Positions 60,018 to 64,000 of a DNA stretch of 64,000 nt are shown piece by piece. Origin of the DNA: Laetiporus sulphureus 93-53 (taxonomy: Eukaryota; Basidiomycota; Agaricomycetes; Polyporales; Laetiporaceae). Both the position numbers and the translations under genes were made by a program. The stretch spans positions 1-64,000 of the forward strand of contig NW_024468580.1 of NCBI RefSeq assembly GCF_001632365.1, given 5' to 3'. The notes under the pieces are model-generated. The model saw only the letters and a program-made list of their open reading frames with translations. It had not been told where the DNA came from and did no database searches. The stretch's first letter is position 1. Every line of letters starts with the position of its first letter.

Positions 60018-61600
60018 TCAGTCATCTGTGAATTGTCTAGAAAAAAAGGCTTGCAGCCATTTTGAGAGCTTTCTATTGCCTTTGAGAAGCTTAACTTGAC
60101 AGAACATTTTCTCTAGGCTGCAGTTCTGTAAATAAATGAAAGAATCTGTTCTCTTCACATCTCTATTGCAACACTGATGAAGAGGTAAGATTATTAATGT
60201 TGAGAGATTATCATTCAAGCAGAGCAGAACAGAAACTATGGATATCTGTACCATTTTTGCAGTAATAGAAAATGCAACAGGGTCTGTGCTATGCAACACA
60301 GCATAAGCAACATTTGTACAACTTTCATAGAGCATACGGTGAAATTGTTAAAAAGCACAGTTTGAGCTGAATAATTGTTCTGTTGCTCTGGATGATTTGT
60401 GGACATCTTTAAATATAGAGAAAGCTATCATGTGTTCACCAAGAAGTATATTTACTTGGGTAAGAGGGCCATCTCTGGCAGAAAGATTTCTGAGGTCCTG
60501 ACATTCTTCATAATTAAGTTTATAATTTGATTACAAATATTCACCACATTGTGTTTTTTTTTTATTCACATTAAAATATTAGTCTTGATGCTGCAAATAT
60601 GGCAGTGTAGACGATCATAGCAAGATACTTCAAGATATCTGCCATTTTAAGCTGTATCAAAATATTCAGAGTGGCCTCAAAAGAGATTTCATTATCTTAG
60701 ACTTGGTTTTCAAATCCTGAGTGGCTGACATACTTATAGGTTCTGTATCCCTCACAACTATTCCATAAGCTAAAAGTCTGCTATAGATAAATATAATCAC
60801 ACTCAACATGTTCATTGTATAGTATGTATGCTTTTGATCAAACTCTGATGCACTACATATACAAATGGTACTTTGAAATATTGAACATAGCATGGCTAGA
60901 ACTTGTTTGGCTGAATACAGATTCAGATTTGCTGTATTATGAAGATGATGACAGATCACTCATGATGTGAGGCTGTATACCTGTAAAACTGATAACAAGA
61001 TGACTCTGACCTTTATGTTACCATTCTGAAAACTGAGCTTCAGAATGAATGGCTTGAAGCATTACAGCAAAGGTGTGGAGATAATACTTTCAACTGTAAC
61101 TTCAAACAGACATGAAGATGGATTAAAGAGAATACTCTTAAGACTATAACATGGCCTGATCAATTTCAAAGCTTAATTTCATATATCATCTTTGAAGTCA
61201 TCTCAAAAACATATTAGCAAGCCACTTCAAGAAATTACAGAATTGTAAAAGCAGTTGAAAAAGAAATGAAAGGGTATTGACAGCTTTGTGCATCAAAGTT
61301 TGATCAAAAGTTTACATTAATGCCTTAAGGCAGTGCTTAGGACAAATGGTTGATTAATAAAGTACTCTGATTTTTAGGTTTGGAGGCTTTGGATTGTTAG
61401 TTTCAAAAGTGTATAAATGAGTGAGCCTGATAGAATTGCACATATCTTCAAAATAAAGCATAAATATCTAATCAACAAATACTCATTTAAAAGCTGAAAA
61501 GAACGACTTTCTGGTCTATATTAATCGTGAGCATAGCAGCAGCCAATCTGAAGATAGAAGGGCGATAGTGAAAATTAAGGTGGCTGAAAACTTAATTGCA
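60018..61600 (+). repeat. Inverted copy of the 45,479-46,807 repeat, with decayed Tc1 relic
   Basis: Read on the minus strand, 60,680-60,960 matches 46,140-46,460 (shared TTTGATCAAAAGCATACATACT and GAGTGTGATTAT blocks). Likewise 60,018-60,335 corresponds to 46,544-46,807, and 61,000-61,560 to the Tc1 relic. The arms are strongly diverged and full of small gaps. Confidence 0.65.
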
Positions 61601-61798
61601 ACAACTATTAGTTAAACAAGGAATAAAAAGTGTCATAACTTCAGAAAATGCTAAATGATACATTATTCAGATGATAGTATGTATATTGTTGGCCAGATTA
61701 GATACAGTGGAACATGATGAAATGCAAATGTTTGAAGTGTTTTGAAAGAATTCAATTGATTTGATAATAAATTGACCACAGATACAGCACTCTGATTG

Positions 61799-62064
61799 TG
61801 TCAAAACCAGAGTCACCAGATGAGATGGCTGACCCAATTCAGGCTCCAGGGACCTGACTAGAGTATGTATAGGATGTACAAATGACTGCTGTTCAGCACA
61901 GTCATCTGCTGCTTAAGTATGTACAGCAAGTAGCTACGCCGAGCATACGTCACGTGCCTCATCTAATTTTTCAGGAGTATTTCAGCCACCATTCAGCCTT
62001 CATCCTCCCAACGTGTTAAGCATGCTCAACACCAGAAGAGTCAGGAAACTGGCTCCTTCCAACA
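61799..62064 (-). repeat. 3' LTR of copia element
   Basis: TG...CA ends; direct repeat of 63,109-63,391 with shared blocks such as TGCTTAAGTATGTACAGCAA and CTCAACACCAGAAGAGTC. It is shorter by about 17 bp through small gaps. Confidence 0.85.
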
Positions 62065-62133
62065 CGTCTCCTCATGCAAGAATGCCTAGAACTTTTCATA
62101 CTGCTCCCCCTCGAGCATCAACCCCGCACTGGT

Positions 62134-63024
62134 CTAGAAGAGCTGAATGTGGCCCTCTGATGCATGCAATACATTCATTCGTGCATCATCCTTCTTCTTT
62201 GCCTTCTCATCCTCTGAGCTCTCAGCCTCCTTGAACACTGTCTTACACTCGCACTTTGTGTGGCCCTTCTTGCTGCATCAGTAGCACTGTGGTCTCAGCT
62301 TCCATTCATCCTGCCCCTGGCTCTTTGAAGATGCCTTCAGGCTCAGCCTTCCTCCTTCCTGTCCCTTGGCTCTAGCTGTGTATGCTGTCGCTCTAGCTAC
62401 TGCATCCAGTGATGCCTCCTTCACATCTGTCTGCCTCATCTCCTCATTGAGTAACTTGGCAACAACATTTTCTGTGATGAGTTGATCAGCTGATAGTGCA
62501 TCCAGTGCCATGACAAGTGGCTCGTAGCACTTGCCGAGACCCGAGGTGAGTGTCAAAACAAGATCTTCTTCCGTTACTGAGATATCGACATGGAGGAGAT
62601 GTCAGACCTGTGTCTTGACGTGTTCGATCCACGTCGACATCAGCTTCTCACTCCCTTTCACCATCCAATTCATCTTTCTTCACATAACCATTCATGTCGC
62701 AAAGCTGTGCACCTGGTGAACCTGCTCCAGGACTTCCCAACAGACTTTGAGGTCCTTACTCATCAGGTGCACAAGCTGCCCATCTGTCACGTGCCTGACT
62801 AGCTCTGCTCAGACAATTCCCATGTTTTTCCTTGAGCACTGCTGACACCATTCCTCCTCTCTCATCTCCTTTTCCACCACTGTCTCATCCTTTGAGCCTT
62901 TTTCTGGCTGCATGACCAATCACAATCCCTTCCTGACTAACTCAGCCTCCATGCGCATGACCCAGTCTGTGTAGTTGGTCTCATTGAGGACCAGAAACTT
63001 GACAGAGTTTGCTTCATTGACCAT
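62134..63024 (-). pseudogene. Copia gag remnant
   Basis: The frame starts MVNEANSVKFLVLNETNYTD, typical of copia Gag. It includes LTSGLGKCYEPLVMALDAL and LNEEMRQ (UBN2-type Gag), and a zinc knuckle CSKKGHTKCECK near the end. Several in-frame stops interrupt it, including one inside the zinc-knuckle region after PQCY. Confidence 0.8.
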
Positions 63025-63108
63025 TGCCTAGGTGAGTAACGTTGTCGTCATCTAGAGATGGGCTTCAGAGAATAGTGGAGAGATGAAGCAGGTTTGGTAA
63101 GTCATTTG

Positions 63109-63391
63109 TGTCAAAACCAGAGTCACTAGATGAGATAGCTGACCCAATTTAGGCCTCAGGGACCTGACTAAAGTACATACATATAGAGTGTACAAATAAC
63201 TGCTGTTCAGCGCATCATCTGCTGCTTAAGTATGTACAGCAAGTAGCTACACTGAGCGTACATCACATGCCTCATCCAATTTTCCAGGGTACCACCTTGC
63301 GACATGTTTCAGCTGCCATTCGACCTTCGTCCTCCTGATGTGTTAAGCACGCTCAACACCAGAAGAGTCTGAAAACTGGCTCCTTTCAACA
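63109..63391 (-). repeat. 5' LTR of copia element
   Basis: Partner of the left LTR; drives minus-strand transcription. The gag ATG lies about 85 bp downstream on the minus strand. Confidence 0.85.
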
Positions 63392-63396
63392 GATTG

Positions 63397-64000
63397 GCCA
63401 TGAATATTTGCACTTATTTGAATCAGCCACCTTTCAGATTTAAACTCCGATTCAAACCCAGTGCTCTATGTATGTGCATTAGCAAAAACAACATTTCTGA
63501 ACTAAAAGCATGATGTTCTGAGACCTCAGAGCCTCAGAAAGAAGATTTTTCAATTTTGGAGGAATGAAATTGGAATTAGCTCAAAGTATTGTGTGCACAA
63601 TGCCAAGCTATAATGTCTATTGTTTGGGCAACTAGCTAGTTGCACTAATGACAAACATCATAATATGGTCTTATTTGCACATTGTGGCAACTTAAAGTGT
63701 GGGAATTTAGATGGCTGACATTTTGTAGCCTCAAATCTTCGCTTGTTTGAGCCAGAAAATAATCTACATGTTGTTCTCATTGCAGGGCATGAAGATGTAG
63801 TGTACTATGTATTATCCATGTGATCAAACATTATAAAAAGTCGAAATATGGATGAAAATTTTAATATTTTACCATGATGGCTGAAGACTCAGATTGTCTC
63901 ACCTATTGTGCTTGTATAGATGAAATGTGGATATAGCATTACAAAGTTAAGCATGAGCATGCAGTATACTCTATAATGCATGTTTAGTTATCAAAGTGTC
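63397..64000. repeat. Outer part of the long inverted duplication
   Basis: Segments 63,590-63,720 and 63,720-63,880 are inverted, diverged copies of 45,185-45,330 and 44,010-44,180 (CCTCAAATCTTCGCTT, ATTGCAG-GCAT, AAAAAGTCGAAATATGGAT). No gene is present. The duplication may continue past the window edge. Confidence 0.6.

Larger units (their letters stand above)
61799..63391 (-). mobile_element. Gag-only Ty1/copia element with intact target duplications
   Basis: LTRs at 61,799-62,064 and 63,109-63,391 share TGTCAAAACCAGAGTCAC ends and most of their length. GATTG flanks both sides (61,794-61,798 and 63,392-63,396). The 1.04-kb interior holds only a broken copia gag, no pol. It probably relied on a full element for movement. 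It inserted into the right arm of the inverted duplication. Confidence 0.88.

Overview
The window is a piece of a filamentous basidiomycete nuclear genome, most likely an agaricomycete. Evidence: dense genes with many 43-84 nt introns (mostly 47-60), proteins typical of mushrooms and polypores, Ty3/gypsy chromoviruses and Tc1 elements. Nothing bacterial is present. Gene models were built by hand from open frames, splice signals and protein-family knowledge. Where the exons were fully traced, the joined lengths are whole numbers of codons.

The window has two halves. Positions 1 to about 38,200 are GC-rich and gene-dense. In order: a partial Ser/Pro-rich protein (-), a 9.6-kb near-perfect gypsy chromovirus (3,564-13,156, minus strand), an F-box protein (+), a DUF2264 protein (-), the replisome/cohesion factor Ctf4/Mcl1/WDHD1 (+), a mitochondrial rRNA-dimethylase/transcription-factor-B-like protein (-), cohesin SMC3 (+), a SUR7/PalI-type membrane protein (-), a Ser-rich disordered protein (+) and a TAPT1-family membrane protein (-). 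Ctf4 and SMC3 act together in sister-chromatid cohesion, are linked within about 11 kb, and both have MluI-cell-cycle-box (ACGCGT) sequences just upstream. That suggests shared G1/S control.

From about 38,200 to the end the sequence is AT-rich, strongly depleted in CpG, and almost gene-free. It holds a broken nucleotidyltransferase-like gene, a MITE, a Tc1/mariner element with unusual 213-bp terminal repeats, decayed Tc1 relics inside a long diverged inverted duplication, an inverted-repeat element filled with TACTAG-type tandem repeats, a second decayed chromovirus (51,061 to about 58,280), and a gag-only copia element with intact 5-bp target duplications (61,799-63,391). Premature stops in the second chromovirus are all TGA, as expected for deamination of methylated CGA codons. 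The tract looks like silenced heterochromatin.

The most unusual content is in the two chromoviruses. Both carry a dUTPase domain, but in different places: between Gag and protease in the young element, and after the chromodomain in the old one. The young element also has an 11-nt match between its primer-binding site and the predicted 5' end of its own RNA (Tf1-type self-priming), a candidate -1 frameshift heptamer at the end of gag, a short extra ORF ahead of gag, and an unrecognised domain after its chromodomain.
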